Shown here one piece after another: positions 27,867-37,273 of a stretch of 64,000 nucleotides of DNA. Each line of letters opens with the position of its first letter. Position 1 is the first letter of the stretch. The DNA lies in the NCBI RefSeq assembly GCF_012927045.1, contig NZ_JABBFW010000019.1, forward strand, positions 1 through 64,000. The letters are read 5' to 3'. Source of the stretch: Azohydromonas caseinilytica (GTDB lineage Bacteria; Pseudomonadota; Gammaproteobacteria; Burkholderiales; Burkholderiaceae_C). Both the position numbers and the translations under genes were made by a program. The notes beneath the pieces were generated by a model, which did not search any database, was not told the origin of the DNA, and was given only the letters and a program-made list of their open reading frames with translations.

Positions 27867-30359
27867 TCAGCGCAAGCGGTGGCGCCAGTAGCGCGGCTGC
27901 AGTGCGCGCTCGCAGGCGGCTTGGCCGTCCCGCCAATGCCAGGCGCCGCAGTCCGGGCTCTGCACCACCTCGGTGCCGAGGGCTTGCAGCCGCTGCACCA
28001 CTTCGGGCGCCGGATGGCCGAAGCGGTTGTGGTGGCCGGCCTGGATCACGGCCACGGCCGGTGACACCGCATCGACAAAGCCCGCGCTGCTGGAGCCGCG
28101 GCTGCCGTGGTGCGGCACCAGCAGCAGCGCGCTGCGCAGCGCGGCAGGGTCGCGCTCCAGCAGCGCCGCCTCCTGCGCCGCGCCGATGTCGCCGGTGAGC
28201 AGCAGGCGGCGCCCGGCGGCATCGCGGACCTGCAGCACGCAGCTCAGCGCGTTGGTGGGCAGGCGCGGCTGCGCGTAGGCCGCGGCGCCGGGGTGCAGCA
28301 CGGTGAAGCTCACGCCGTCGCGCTGCCACTGCTGGCCGGCCTCGCAGCGCCGGTGCGGCGTGCCGCCCTGGCGCAGCGGGTGCTGCGGCTCCAGCGAGCT
28401 CAGCAGTTCCCCGACCGGGAAGGCAGCCAGCAGCGAGGCGCCGCCGCCGGCATGGTCCATGTCGCGGTGGCTGAGCACCAGGGTGTCGATGCGGCGCTCG
28501 CCCAGGGCCTGCAGCAGCGGCGTCAGCACGCGTTGCCCGGCATCGCGCCCGGGGCCGTACTGCGGGCCGCTGTCGTAGAGCAGCAGCGAGTCGTGGGTAC
28601 GGATCAGCACCGCGCTGCCCTGCCCCACGTCGGCGGCGAGCACCTCGAACTGCCCCGGGGGCGGGCGCTGCGGCGGCGGCAGCACCAGGGGCAGCAGCAG
28701 CGGCAGGCCCAGCAGGCGCAGCCGCCACGGCAAGGGCACCACCAGCAGCAGCCCGGCCAGCAGTCCCGCCGCCTGGACCCAGGCCGGCGCCGCCGCGGCA
28801 CTCCACACCGCCCCCGGCACGGCAGCCAGCGCTGACAACACCGCCACCAGCGCCGACAGCAGCGCCGCCGCCACGCTCCACAGCGGCGCCCACAGCACGC
28901 CCAGCAGCGCCAGCGGCGTGATCACCAGCGTCACCAGCGGGATGGCCAGCAGGTTGGCCGCCAATCCCACCACCGACACCTGCTGGAACAGCAGCAGCGT
29001 CAGCGGCGCCAGCCCGACGGTGGCAATGAGCTGCGTGCGCAGCCCGGCGCGCAGCAGCGCGGCGCCGCGCCGGGCCAGGCCGACGGCCGGGCTGTCGGCC
29101 GGCGCATCGGCCGCGGCACCGGTGCTCTCGCTCACGGCCGGCCGCGCCGGCTCCGAGGCCATCAGCAGGCCCACGGCCGCGAAGGACAGCCAGAAGCCCG
29201 GCTGCAGCAGCGCCCAGGGGTCCAGCGCGCCGACCACCAGCGCCGCTGCCATGAGCCGCAGCGGCCAGGGCCAATGCAACCCCAGCGCCTGCAGCAGCGC
29301 GGCGCTGGCCAGCATCCACACCGTGCGCTGCGCCGGCACGCCCCAGCCCGCCAGCAGCGCGTAGGCGGCAGCCAGCGCCACGCCGCCCCACAGTGCCGCG
29401 CGCGGCGCCGGCCACCAGCGCAGCACCGGGCCGCGCCGCCAGGCCGCGCCCACGGCCAGCGCCGCCGGCCAGGCGAACATGGTGATGTGCAGGCCGCTGA
29501 TCGCCATCAGGTGCGCCGTGCCGGTGGCGCGAAACAGCGCCCAGTCGGCGCGGTCGATGGCGGCCTGGTCGCCCACGGCCAGCGCGGCGAGCACGCCGGC
29601 GGCGCGGGCATCGTCCACCTGCGCCTCGATGGCGTCGCGCACCCGCTGGCGCGCGCGCTGGATGGGATAGCCCGCGGCCTCGTCCAGCAGCCGCGGCGCC
29701 GCGGGCTCGGCGCGCACGCTGCCCGTGGCGCGGATGCCGCGCTCGAACAGCCACAGCTCGCCGTCGAAGCCGTGTGGATTGAGCAGCGCATGCGGCGCCT
29801 GCAGCCGCGCCCACAGCCGCCAGCGCTGCCCGGCGCGCAGCGTGGTGCCGGGTGCGGACAGCGCCGGCTCGTCCGGCCCGCCACGGCTCCAGGCCAGCGA
29901 CACCTGGTGCGGCACTGCGGCGGCCGTGCCGTCAGCGCGCCGCGCCTGCTCCACCGCCAGCACGAAGCGCAGCCCTTCGGCGCTGTCCTGCGGCAGCTCC
30001 GCCACCAGCCCGGTGAGCTCGACCGGCTGCCGCTCCAGTTCCGGCGCCAGGGCATCGGCCAGGCGGGCGCGCGCCTGCAGGCTGGCGTTGGCGGCGCCCA
30101 GCGCGGCCAGGGCCGCCAGCGCCAGGACGAACGCGCCTCGATGCCGGCGCAACCGCCAACCCACCAGCAGCAGCAGGGGCGCCACGATCAGGAGCGCGGC
30201 ATCCAGCGCCGTGGACCACAGCCGCGGCTGCTGGAGCTGCCATGCCGTGCCCAGCAGCCCTGCCGCGGCCAGGGCGGCCAGGCGCAGGCCCTGGCCGTCC
30301 CCCCAAAAGGGCGGTGTAGGATTCCGCGCCTTTTTCACCCCCTGCACAGGCTTTGCCAT
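27867..30359 (-). CDS. comEC: ComEC/Rec2 competence DNA-uptake channel
   Basis: About 830 residues. N-terminal membrane helices and the DUF4131 region (to ~residue 200) precede the Competence domain (~210-520, with TAHLMAISGLHITMF). A C-terminal metallo-beta-lactamase-like domain (~590-830) carries LSHRDMDHAGG and LLVPHHGSRGSS. ComEC moves single-stranded DNA across the inner membrane during transformation. The exact start is unclear: the ATG at 30359 overlaps the ridA start on the other strand, and GTG codons 4 and 7 codons further in are alternatives; the open frame upstream of 30359 lies inside ridA. Confidence 0.93.
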   Translation of the reverse strand: MAKPVQGVKKARNPTPPFWGDGQGLRLAALAAAGLLGTAWQLQQPRLWSTALDAALLIVAPLLLLVGWRLRRHRGAFVLALAALAALGAANASLQARARLADALAPELERQPVELTGLVAELPQDSAEGLRFVLAVEQARRADGTAAAVPHQVSLAWSRGGPDEPALSAPGTTLRAGQRWRLWARLQAPHALLNPHGFDGELWLFERGIRATGSVRAEPAAPRLLDEAAGYPIQRARQRVRDAIEAQVDDARAAGVLAALAVGDQAAIDRADWALFRATGTAHLMAISGLHITMFAWPAALAVGAAWRRGPVLRWWPAPRAALWGGVALAAAYALLAGWGVPAQRTVWMLASAALLQALGLHWPWPLRLMAAALVVGALDPWALLQPGFWLSFAAVGLLMASEPARPAVSESTGAAADAPADSPAVGLARRGAALLRAGLRTQLIATVGLAPLTLLLFQQVSVVGLAANLLAIPLVTLVITPLALLGVLWAPLWSVAAALLSALVAVLSALAAVPGAVWSAAAAPAWVQAAGLLAGLLLVVPLPWRLRLLGLPLLLPLVLPPPQRPPPGQFEVLAADVGQGSAVLIRTHDSLLLYDSGPQYGPGRDAGQRVLTPLLQALGERRIDTLVLSHRDMDHAGGGASLLAAFPVGELLSSLEPQHPLRQGGTPHRRCEAGQQWQRDGVSFTVLHPGAAAYAQPRLPTNALSCVLQVRDAAGRRLLLTGDIGAAQEAALLERDPAALRSALLLVPHHGSRGSSSAGFVDAVSPAVAVIQAGHHNRFGHPAPEVVQRLQALGTEVVQSPDCGAWHWRDGQAACERALQPRYWRHRLR

Positions 30360-30819
30360 GTCCACTGTCCAAGACCGTCTGAATGCCCTGGGCATCACGC
30401 TGCCGCCGGTGGCGGTGCCCGCCGCCGCTTACGTGCCCTTCGTGCAAAGCGGCAAGCTGGTCTTTCTCTCCGGCCACATCGCCAAGAAAGATGGGAAACC
30501 CTGGGTTGGCCAGCTCGGCGCCGACATGGGCACCGAGGAAGGTGCCGCCGCGGCGCGCGCGGTGGCCATCGACCTGCTGGGCACGCTGCAGGCGGCCGTG
30601 GGCGACCTCTCGCGCGTGGCGCGCATCGTCAAGGTGCTGAGCCTGGTCAACAGCGCGCCCACCTACACCGAGCAGCACCTGGTGACCAACGGATGCTCCA
30701 ACCTGCTGGGCGAGGTGTTCGGGCCTGAAGTCGGCGCGCATGCCCGCAGCGCCTTCGGCGTGGCGCAGCTGCCGCTGGGCGCCTGCGTGGAGATCGAGCT
30801 GATCGCCGAAGTGCAATGA
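30358..30819 (+). CDS. RidA / YjgF-family protein
   Basis: A 153-residue member of the RidA family, whose best-studied members hydrolyse reactive enamine/imine intermediates from PLP enzymes. The protein aligns along its whole length (FVQSGKLVFLSGHIAKKDGKPW, LGTLQAAVGDLSRVARIVKV, ARSAFGVAQLPLGACVEIELIA). The catalytic arginine expected near the C-terminal third is replaced by the sequence HARSAFGVAQLP typical of the YjgH-like subgroup, so activity is uncertain. A TAGGAT -10-like box lies at 30317. It overlaps dsbB by 4 bp (ATGA). Confidence 0.9.
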   Translation: MSTVQDRLNALGITLPPVAVPAAAYVPFVQSGKLVFLSGHIAKKDGKPWVGQLGADMGTEEGAAAARAVAIDLLGTLQAAVGDLSRVARIVKVLSLVNSAPTYTEQHLVTNGCSNLLGEVFGPEVGAHARSAFGVAQLPLGACVEIELIAEVQ

Positions 30820-31328
30820 ACCTCGCTTCGCCCTCCGCGGGCAGCAGCGCCTCGATGTGGCGCGACCCGCTGCCCGGGCTGATCACGCTCGCCAGCGCGG
30901 GGGCCATCGGCGCGGCACTGGTGTCGCAGCATGTGTTCGGCATGGAGCCCTGCCCCTGGTGCGTGCTGCAGCGGCTGATCTTCGCCCTGATCGCGCTGGC
31001 CGGGCTGGCGGCCTGGACGGCGCAGGCGCGGCTGCTGCGCGCCATGGGCCTGGGGCTGGTGCTGGTGCTGGCGCTGCTGGGCGTGGGCGCGGCGCTGTGG
31101 CAGCACTTCGTGGCGGCCAGCTCCACCTCCTGCAACCTGACGCTGGCCGACCGGATCATCGCCATGCTCGGCCTGGACGCCAGCCTGCCTGAGATCTTCC
31201 AGCCCCGCGCCAGCTGCGCCGACGCCGCGGTGGACCTGCTGGGCCTGCCCTACGAGTTCTGGAGCCTGGCGATGTACCTGCTGCTGGGCGCGGCGGCCCT
31301 GCTGGGCCTGCGCCGCCCGGGCCGCTGA
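30816..31328 (+). CDS. dsbB: disulfide bond formation protein B
   Basis: A 170-residue inner-membrane quinone reductase that re-oxidises DsbA. Four membrane helices are visible (about 20-40, 50-70, 75-95 and 145-165). The first redox pair is CPWC near residue 46. The second pair is split between SCN (~108) and SCADA (~131) in the periplasmic loop, and GLPYEFWSL precedes the last helix. The ATG overlaps the ridA stop by 4 bp, so the pair is cotranscribed. Confidence 0.95.
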   Translation: MNLASPSAGSSASMWRDPLPGLITLASAGAIGAALVSQHVFGMEPCPWCVLQRLIFALIALAGLAAWTAQARLLRAMGLGLVLVLALLGVGAALWQHFVAASSTSCNLTLADRIIAMLGLDASLPEIFQPRASCADAAVDLLGLPYEFWSLAMYLLLGAAALLGLRRPGR

Positions 31329-31382
31329 TAAGAGGCCGCGGCGCGGCGGCCACACCACCACGGCGTGCACCGCGCGCCCAGC

Positions 31383-31422
31383 CACCGCGGCATGGGCTGC
31401 CGTCCCGGCAGCCGCCGCGGTG
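31383..31422. terminator. strong hairpin between convergent dsbB and PEP-CTERM genes
   Basis: CACCGCGGC (31383-31391) pairs with GCCGCGGTG (31414-31422), and inside it GGCTGCC (31395-31401) pairs with GGCAGCC (31407-31413). No U run follows on either strand, so it may act as a Rho-assisted or 3'-stabilising stem between two convergent genes. Confidence 0.45.
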
Positions 31423-31441
31423 CCTGAAAACAAAACGCGAT

Positions 31442-31981
31442 TTACTTGGCCGAGCGGCGCTGGCGCATGCGGCGCGCCAGCGGCAGCAGCGCCGCACCCA
31501 GGGCAAACATCGCGTAACTCGCCGGCTCGGGCACCGGCGCAGCCACATGACCGAGCGCGCTGTCCGCCACGAGATTCGAGGTCAGCGTATAGCCGGCCCC
31601 GCTGGCGCCCGTGGTGCCGGTGATCAGGTAATAGTATTTCTTGCGGCCCTCGATATGCTCGAAACTGAAGGTCAGCGGGCCTTTGGAAAGATCGCCCACA
31701 AATGAGCCCAGATATTTGTCGGGCCCATAATAATCCCCATAGAAATCGACCTTCAGCGAACCGATGGTGCCCCGGGTCAGCGCAAAAGTGGCCTTGACCC
31801 CGGTGGTGCCGCTCTGCAGCGGCGTCAGGATATAGCGGGCGTCGTCCATGAAAGTGACGCTCTTGCCGACATTCCTGACGAAGGTTTCCGTATCTCCATG
31901 GTTATCCCAACTGTAGTCGAGGGCGTGCGCCGAGGGTAAAAATACTGCGGCAGCCACCCATGCAATCGCACGAAACTTCAT
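31442..31981 (-). CDS. PEP-CTERM sorting domain protein (exosortase substrate)
   Basis: A 179-residue exported protein. A signal peptide (residues 1-21, cleavage near SAHA) is followed by a beta-rich, Gly/Tyr-rich domain without a recognised family. The ending is a classical PEP-CTERM signal: VPEPASYA at ~151-158, a hydrophobic helix, then the basic tail RRMRQRRSAK. Exosortases cut such tails and move the protein outward. The exosortase gene in this window (51565) is the obvious candidate partner. The ATG at 31981, with AAGGA upstream, is preferred over one eleven codons earlier. It is monocistronic, with low-GC flanking DNA. Confidence 0.92.
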   Translation of the reverse strand: MKFRAIAWVAAAVFLPSAHALDYSWDNHGDTETFVRNVGKSVTFMDDARYILTPLQSGTTGVKATFALTRGTIGSLKVDFYGDYYGPDKYLGSFVGDLSKGPLTFSFEHIEGRKKYYYLITGTTGASGAGYTLTSNLVADSALGHVAAPVPEPASYAMFALGAALLPLARRMRQRRSAK

Positions 31982-32014
31982 TTGAATCGTCCTTGCTGAA
32001 AAATAACGGGACAT

Positions 32015-32580
32015 GTTTTCACGCCGGAACGGCTACTCCAATCTGATTCTCCGGCCACCTAGGGTCAACCCCGTAATCGCATGACGCAGATGGGCGGCGC
32101 GAATTTGCAATATCTTTCAGCCATTTACAAATGATGGCAGACATTGCGTTCGCCATATAGAACAGGCCTCGGCAGGCGGCACAAAAAGATACATCAATTT
32201 GGTTGCAGGCACTGACAGCCGGATTTTCCGCAACAACAGCAGGGGTTTAAGACAAATTTTCGGCGAGGCACCGCCGTGTTTTCTTTTTGAAATATTTCTC
32301 GCACTGCCCCGGCACCGCAAATTGGTGGCTTGCCCATCTTCGGGAATCCCTTTTGCCGCCATGGCCACCGGCCCGGGCCGGACAGCGTCGATGCCGCAGC
32401 CCAGCCCGGGTACACGACGCGCGGGGTGCAGGCCGCCGGCTCATGCCACGTCAGGAGTGCGGACGCGGCGCGTGGGGCACCGCGACGGACAGCCAGGACG
32501 TGGCCGCGAGGCGCTTGCGCCGGCTCCGGCCATCACCCCGCGATCAAGTTGGGTGCCGAAACAGCCGGATCGGCAGCTCC
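32015..32580. other. gene-poor region upstream of the PEP-CTERM gene and the cysD transcript
   Basis: About 600 bp without a credible gene. Small open frames on both strands here (for example 32117-32368) lack a ribosome site, family resemblance or consistent codon use. The left half is less GC-rich than the surrounding genes. The promoter of the PEP-CTERM gene must lie at its left end, but no clear -35/-10 pair was found. Confidence 0.5.
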
Positions 32581-32583
32581 TCC

Positions 32584-32589
32584 TATAAT
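32584..32589 (+). promoter_or_regulatory. perfect -10 box of the cysD-cysNC transcript
   Basis: TATAAT stands alone as a perfect sigma-70 -10 box, 46 bp before the GTG at 32636. No good -35 is found at 16-18 bp upstream, so the promoter probably needs an activator (CysB-type control of sulfur genes is the usual case). An inverted repeat starts inside this box. Confidence 0.55.
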
Positions 32590-32610
32590 TAAGCACATTA
32601 AATGCTTAAT
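32588..32610. promoter_or_regulatory. 8-bp inverted repeat over the transcription start, candidate operator
   Basis: ATTAAGCA (32588-32595) and TGCTTAAT (32603-32610) form a perfect inverted repeat with a 7-bp spacer. It overlaps the end of the TATAAT box and the expected start point, a classic place for a repressor site. The HTH-containing protein encoded immediately downstream is a candidate ligand; binding is inference. Confidence 0.55.
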
Positions 32611-32635
32611 GACGAATAGTCATATTTAAATTTCA

Positions 32636-34618
32636 GTGGCTGAAGATAGCGTCGTTCTGGAGTCGAGCGTCCAGCAGCTCAATGCGCGGCGGCGCCGCGC
32701 GGTGGAGCTGCGCCTGGAGGGCCGCTCGCTGCAGCAGATCCGGGCCGAAACCGGCCTGAGCGCGCCGACCGTCATTGCCGCGCACAAGGCTTTCCTGGCC
32801 GGCGGCTGGAGCGCGGTGGCGGTGCGCGGGCGCGGGCGCCAGCAGGGCGAAGGTCGGGCCCTGAGCGCGGCGCAGGAGCAGGCGCTGCGCCGCCTGGTGC
32901 TGACGCAGCCGCCCGAGGCCAGCGCGCCGGGCACGCCGCTGTGGCAGCGCGAGGCGCTGGGGCGCTGGGTGCAGCAGGAGCTGGGCGTGGCGCTGGGCGA
33001 GCGCACCGTCACGCGCTACCTGGAGCGCTGGGGCCTGCGCCTGTGCCCGCTGCAGGACGCGGCCGACACGCCGGCCACGCAGCAATGGCTGCAAGAAACA
33101 TTGCCGCAGCGGGTGCGCCAGGCGCGGCAGCAGCATGCGGCCCTGTACTGGTGCGGCGAGCTGCGCGTGGGCGAGGCCGGCGCTGCGCCGTCGCGGCTGC
33201 TGGTGGCGCTGAGCCTGCGCGGCAGCCTGCTGTGGTTGCCGCTGGCGTCCGGCCAGCCGGGCGCGCAGGCCGACTTCCTGCAGCGGCTGCAGCGCGCCGC
33301 CGGCGGCCCGGTGCTGGCGCTGATGCATGGCCTGGACGCCGACAGCCCCGCCACCGCGGCGTTGCGCGAGCAACTGCGGCCGCTGGGCATCACGCTGCAC
33401 GCCTGCCCCGTGGCGCTGCGCCGGGTGACGGCCGCCGCGCCAGTGGCTTCCGCGCCGCCGGCGCCGCTGCGCAGCGCGGCACCGCGGCCGGCGGCGCAGC
33501 CCGGCGTGCCGCCGGCGCCGCGCGCCCTGCCCCCCGCGCCGCCGCCGGCCATCCTCAGCGCGCCCGCGTCGGCCGCCAAGGCCGCCGCCCGCGCGCCCGC
33601 TCCCTGGCGGCCCGCCACGCCGGCGGCGGCCGCCCCGTTTCCGAGTTCGAAGCCGACTTCATCGGCCGCGCGCGCCGCGGCCGCCGTTTTCCCCTCCCCC
33701 AAGAGAGAGCAGCCCGCCATGAAACTGACCCATTTGCAACGCCTGGAGGCAGAGAGCATCCACATCATGCGCGAGGTGGTCGCCGAGGCCGACAAGCCCG
33801 TGATGCTGTACTCCATCGGCAAGGACAGCGCGGTGATGCTGCACCTGGCCAAGAAGGCCTTCTATCCGGCGCCCCCGCCCTTCCCGCTGCTGCACGTGGA
33901 CACCACCTGGAAGTTCCGCGACATGTACGCCATGCGCGAGCGCATGGCGCGCGAGCTGGGCATGGAGCTGCTCGTCTACCAGAACCCCGAGGCCAAGGCG
34001 CTGGGCATCAACCCCTTCGACCACGGCTCGCAGATCCACACCGACATGTGGAAGACGCAGGGCCTGAAGCAGGCGCTGGACCATTACGGCTTCGACGCGG
34101 CCTTCGGCGGCGCGCGCCGCGACGAGGAGAAATCGCGCGCCAAGGAGCGCATCTTCAGCTTCCGCACCGCGCAGCACCGCTGGGACCCGAAGAACCAGCG
34201 CCCCGAGCTGTGGAAGCTCTACAACGCGCGCAAGCACAAGGGCGAGTCGATCCGTGTGTTCCCGCTGTCGAACTGGACCGAGCTCGACATCTGGCAGTAC
34301 ATCTACCTGGAGAACGTGCCCATCGTGCCGCTGTACCTGGCCAAGGAGCGCCCGGTGGTGGAGCGCGACGGCACGCTGATCATGGTGGACGACGAGCGCT
34401 TCCCGCTGCGCCCCGGCGAGATGCCGATGATGCGCAAGGTGCGCTTCCGCACGCTGGGCTGCTACCCGCTCACGGGCGGCTTCGAGTCCGAGGCCGACAC
34501 GCTGCCGGCCATCATCCAGGAGATGCTGCTGGCGCGCACCTCCGAGCGCCAGGGCCGCATGATCGACCACGACGCCGCCGCGTCCATGGAGAAGAAGAAG
34601 CAGGAGGGCTACTTCTGA
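32636..34618 (+). CDS. continuous frame: inactive IS630-transposase-like HTH protein joined to CysD
   Basis: One open frame of 660 codons beginning with GTG. Residues ~16-150 resemble the two helix-turn-helix units of IS630-family transposases ([20 protein letters not shown], then [20 protein letters not shown]). Residues ~165-260 resemble the DDE domain, but two expected catalytic aspartates look lost: YWCGELRV stands where D-E is usual, and [12 protein letters not shown] where LDNHR-like sequence is usual. A ~95-residue Pro/Ala linker leads to a complete CysD that has its own ATG at 33719. Either a true fusion is made, or an upstream protein frame simply lacks its stop and CysD starts internally. 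No stop codon separates the two. The ribosome site before 32636 is poor. Confidence 0.5.
   Translation: MAEDSVVLESSVQQLNARRRRAVELRLEGRSLQQIRAETGLSAPTVIAAHKAFLAGGWSAVAVRGRGRQQGEGRALSAAQEQALRRLVLTQPPEASAPGTPLWQREALGRWVQQELGVALGERTVTRYLERWGLRLCPLQDAADTPATQQWLQETLPQRVRQARQQHAALYWCGELRVGEAGAAPSRLLVALSLRGSLLWLPLASGQPGAQADFLQRLQRAAGGPVLALMHGLDADSPATAALREQLRPLGITLHACPVALRRVTAAAPVASAPPAPLRSAAPRPAAQPGVPPAPRALPPAPPPAILSAPASAAKAAARAPAPWRPATPAAAAPFPSSKPTSSAARAAAAVFPSPKREQPAMKLTHLQRLEAESIHIMREVVAEADKPVMLYSIGKDSAVMLHLAKKAFYPAPPPFPLLHVDTTWKFRDMYAMRERMARELGMELLVYQNPEAKALGINPFDHGSQIHTDMWKTQGLKQALDHYGFDAAFGGARRDEEKSRAKERIFSFRTAQHRWDPKNQRPELWKLYNARKHKGESIRVFPLSNWTELDIWQYIYLENVPIVPLYLAKERPVVERDGTLIMVDDERFPLRPGEMPMMRKVRFRTLGCYPLTGGFESEADTLPAIIQEMLLARTSERQGRMIDHDAAASMEKKKQEGYF
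33719..34618 (+). CDS. cysD: sulfate adenylyltransferase subunit 2
   Basis: CysD, with CysN, adenylates sulfate to APS. The 299 residues from the ATG at 33719 cover the whole family from [14 protein letters not shown]. The PP-loop SIGKDS sits at 32-37, [17 protein letters not shown] follows near 140, and the C-terminus is the usual KKKQEGYF. Purine-rich AAGAGAGAG lies 10-20 bp upstream. This internal start is the conventional gene; the same frame is open 361 codons further upstream (see the fusion entry). It is followed by cysNC after 68 bp. Its position beside a sulfotransferase-rich polysaccharide locus suggests that PAPS for sulfation is one product. Confidence 0.93.
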   Translation: MKLTHLQRLEAESIHIMREVVAEADKPVMLYSIGKDSAVMLHLAKKAFYPAPPPFPLLHVDTTWKFRDMYAMRERMARELGMELLVYQNPEAKALGINPFDHGSQIHTDMWKTQGLKQALDHYGFDAAFGGARRDEEKSRAKERIFSFRTAQHRWDPKNQRPELWKLYNARKHKGESIRVFPLSNWTELDIWQYIYLENVPIVPLYLAKERPVVERDGTLIMVDDERFPLRPGEMPMMRKVRFRTLGCYPLTGGFESEADTLPAIIQEMLLARTSERQGRMIDHDAAASMEKKKQEGYF

Positions 34619-34686
34619 GCCCGTGCGCCGCGCCCGTTGCGCGCGCACCCGAGCTCCAGCCCCCCGAACTCTCATAAGGACACACC

Positions 34687-36591
34687 ATGGCCCACGTTTC
34701 CGACCTCATCGCCGACGACATCGAGAAGTACCTCAAGCAGCACGAGCACAAGAGCCTGCTGCGCTTCATCACCTGCGGCAGCGTCGATGACGGCAAGAGC
34801 ACCGTCATCGGGCGGCTGCTGTACGAATCGAAGATGCTGTTCGAGGACCAGCTCGCCGCCATCGAGGCCGACTCGCGCAAGTGGGGCACGCAGGGCGGCG
34901 AGATCGACTTCGCGCTGCTGGTGGACGGCCTCGCGGCCGAGCGCGAGCAGGGCATCACCATCGACGTCGCCTACCGCTTCTTCAGCACCGACCGGCGCAA
35001 GTTCATCGTGGCCGACACTCCGGGCCACGAGCAGTACACGCGCAACATGATCACCGGCGCCTCCACCGCCGACGTGGCCGTGATCCTGATCGACGCGCGC
35101 AAGGGCGTGCTCACGCAGACCCGGCGCCACAGCTACCTGGTGAGCCTCATCGGCATCAAGAAGGTGGTGCTGGCCATCAACAAGATGGACCTGGTGGGCT
35201 ACTCCGAGCAGACCTTCCGCGACATCGAGGAGCAGTACCGCGCCTTCGCGCGCCAGATCGGCCTGACCGACATCACCGCCATCCCGCTGTCGGCGCTGCG
35301 CGGCGACAACATGCTGCAGCACAGCGACGCCACGCCCTGGTACCACGGCCCCACGCTGATGGGCTACCTGGAGACGGTGGGGATCGAGGAGCAGGCGCAG
35401 CAGCAGGGCGCCTTCCGGCTGCCGGTGCAGTGGGTCAACCGCCCCAACCTGGACTTCCGCGGCTTCGCCGGCACCATCGCCAGCGGCGTGATCCGCCCGG
35501 ACGACCGCGTGCGCGTGCTGCCTTCGGGCCGCGAGAGCCGCGTGGCGCGCATCGTCACCGCCGACGGCGACCTGGGGCAGGCGGTGGCGGGCCAGTCCAT
35601 CACGCTGACGCTGGCCGACGAGATCGACATCTCGCGCGGCGACGTGATCTGCAAGGCCGAGGCGCCCGCCGAGGTGGCCGACCAGTTCGAGTGCACCATC
35701 GTCTGGATGACCGAGGAGCCGCTGCTGCCCGGGCGCCCCTACCTGCTCAAGCTCGGCACCAGCACCGTCAGCGCCACCATCACCGAGCCCAAGTACAAGG
35801 TCAACGTCAACACGCTGGAGCACCTGGCGGCCAAGAAGCTGGAGCTCAACGAGATCGGCGTGTGCAACCTGGCGCTGGACCGCCCGGTGCCCTTCGACGC
35901 CTACGGCGCCAACCGCGACACGGGTGGTTTCATCCTCATCGACCGCATGACCAACAGCACGGTGGGCGCGGGGATGCTGCACTTCGCGCTGCGCCGCGCG
36001 CACAACATCCACCTGCAGCCGGTGGACGTGAACAAGGAGGCGCGCGCGCTGGCCAAGGGCCAGAAGCCCGCGGTGCTGTGGTTCACGGGCCTGTCGGGCG
36101 CGGGCAAGTCCACCATCGCCAACCTGGTGGAGAAGAAGCTGCACGCCCTGGGGCGCCACACCTACTTGCTCGACGGCGACAACGTGCGCCACGGCCTGAA
36201 CAAGGACCTGGGCTTCACCGAGGCGGACCGCGTGGAGAACATCCGCCGCGTGGCCGAGGTGGCGCGGCTGATGGCCGACGCCGGCCTGATCGTGATGACG
36301 GCCTTCATCTCGCCCTTCCGCGCCGAGCGCGAGCTCGCGCGCAGCCTGCTGGCCGAGGGCGAGTTCATCGAGATCCACGTGGACACGCCGCTGGAAGTGG
36401 CCGAGGAGCGCGACGTCAAGGGCCTCTACCGCAAGGCGCGCCGCGGCGAGCTGCTGAACTTCACCGGCATCGACAGCCCCTACGAGCCGCCCGAGGCGCC
36501 GGAGCTGCGCGTCAACACGCTCGACACCACCGCCGAGCAGGCCGCCGACATCGTCATCGCCAAGCTGCGCGAACTCGGTTTCATTAACTGA
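34687..36591 (+). CDS. cysNC: bifunctional sulfate adenylyltransferase subunit 1 / adenylylsulfate kinase
   Basis: A 634-residue CysN-CysC fusion (NodQ type). The GTPase half has the P-loop GSVDDGKST at 31-39, DTPGH at 110-114 and NKMD at 165-168, then two beta-barrel domains to ~450. The APS-kinase half starts near residue 460, with its P-loop GLSGAGKST at ~468-476 and the [16 protein letters not shown] signature after it. Together with CysD the product takes sulfate to PAPS, the donor used by sulfotransferases. The upstream RBS is weak (AAGGAC). Such fusions are common where PAPS serves sulfation, as in rhizobial Nod-factor synthesis. Confidence 0.96.
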   Translation: MAHVSDLIADDIEKYLKQHEHKSLLRFITCGSVDDGKSTVIGRLLYESKMLFEDQLAAIEADSRKWGTQGGEIDFALLVDGLAAEREQGITIDVAYRFFSTDRRKFIVADTPGHEQYTRNMITGASTADVAVILIDARKGVLTQTRRHSYLVSLIGIKKVVLAINKMDLVGYSEQTFRDIEEQYRAFARQIGLTDITAIPLSALRGDNMLQHSDATPWYHGPTLMGYLETVGIEEQAQQQGAFRLPVQWVNRPNLDFRGFAGTIASGVIRPDDRVRVLPSGRESRVARIVTADGDLGQAVAGQSITLTLADEIDISRGDVICKAEAPAEVADQFECTIVWMTEEPLLPGRPYLLKLGTSTVSATITEPKYKVNVNTLEHLAAKKLELNEIGVCNLALDRPVPFDAYGANRDTGGFILIDRMTNSTVGAGMLHFALRRAHNIHLQPVDVNKEARALAKGQKPAVLWFTGLSGAGKSTIANLVEKKLHALGRHTYLLDGDNVRHGLNKDLGFTEADRVENIRRVAEVARLMADAGLIVMTAFISPFRAERELARSLLAEGEFIEIHVDTPLEVAEERDVKGLYRKARRGELLNFTGIDSPYEPPEAPELRVNTLDTTAEQAADIVIAKLRELGFIN

Positions 36592-36888
36592 CAAATATCC
36601 CGGCCCCGGCCGCCACCCTGGGAAGGGCGCGGCCTTAAAACCTTATCGCGGGGCTGGAAATAAACCTGGGCCGCTGTCGTGGATTCGGCAGCGGCCCAAC
36701 TTCATTGGGCATCACCTTGTCAAGGTTTTTGCTCGGCGTGCCCGCATCCCGCCGCGGCACCAATACTCGCCAAATAAATTAACCAATTACCCCCGCCCTT
36801 GCGTGGAGCGTAATTAAGGGTAAACATGGCTTGCAAAGCTGCGCATGGGCTAAAACACGCCCATACTATTCCTTCCACCGGAAGTACC
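36592..36888. other. intergenic region between cysNC and the sugar-lipid genes
   Basis: 297 bp with no gene. A 9-bp hairpin (GGGCCGCTG at 36668-36676, CAGCGGCCC at 36689-36697) without a T run may end cysNC transcripts. A second inverted repeat, ATGGGC-N8-GCCCAT (36845-36864), lies 24 bp before the next start codon and could be an operator. Base composition falls abruptly here compared with cysNC. Confidence 0.45.
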
Positions 36889-37263
36889 ATGAAGCTCAGC
36901 ACCTTTGCATTGATTCTTTGCGGTGTCCTTCTCAATGCAGCGGCCCAACTGTCATTGAAAGCCGGCACCCGGGTATTGGGTTTCATCGGGTTCGATGGCC
37001 GCCACAGCCCCGTGGAGCTGGCCCTCAGCGTCGGCACGCAGCCCTGGATCATGGCCGGCATGGCCTGTTATGTGGTCAGCCTGGTGCTCTGGATCGCGGC
37101 GCTGTCGCGGGTGGACGTGATGGTGGCTTATCCCATGCTGTCCATCGGTTACGTGGTCAATGCCTTCATCGCCTGGCAATTCATGGGCGAGGCCCTGACG
37201 CCGCATCGGCTCATCGGTATCGGCGTGATCATGGTGGGCGTCATCATTCTTTCACGCGGCTGA
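36889..37263 (+). CDS. small four-helix transporter (EamA/SMR-like, ArnE-type flippase subunit)
   Basis: A 124-residue protein with four predicted membrane helices spanning nearly its full length (about 4-24, 45-65, 72-92 and 99-119). The first helix LILCGVLLNAAAQLSLKAG and the last IGIGVIMVGVIILSRG resemble small drug/metabolite transporter halves such as ArnE, which flips an undecaprenyl-phosphate sugar. Upstream of sugar-lipid genes, a role in moving a lipid-linked sugar across the inner membrane is likely. The ATG at 36889 has GGAAG seven bases before it; a start 21 codons upstream is not supported. Confidence 0.75.
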   Translation: MKLSTFALILCGVLLNAAAQLSLKAGTRVLGFIGFDGRHSPVELALSVGTQPWIMAGMACYVVSLVLWIAALSRVDVMVAYPMLSIGYVVNAFIAWQFMGEALTPHRLIGIGVIMVGVIILSRG

Positions 37264-37273
37264 GGCAGAAAAT

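Noticed and set aside
32117-32588. Several 65-129 codon frames in the region before cysD
   Set aside because: Overlapping frames on both strands, no Shine-Dalgarno, no recognisable domain; better seen as non-coding.
32636-33718. An intact IS630 insertion sequence
   Set aside because: No terminal inverted repeats or TA duplication seen at the borders, catalytic residues appear lost, and the frame runs straight into cysD. A decayed or domesticated remnant fits better.
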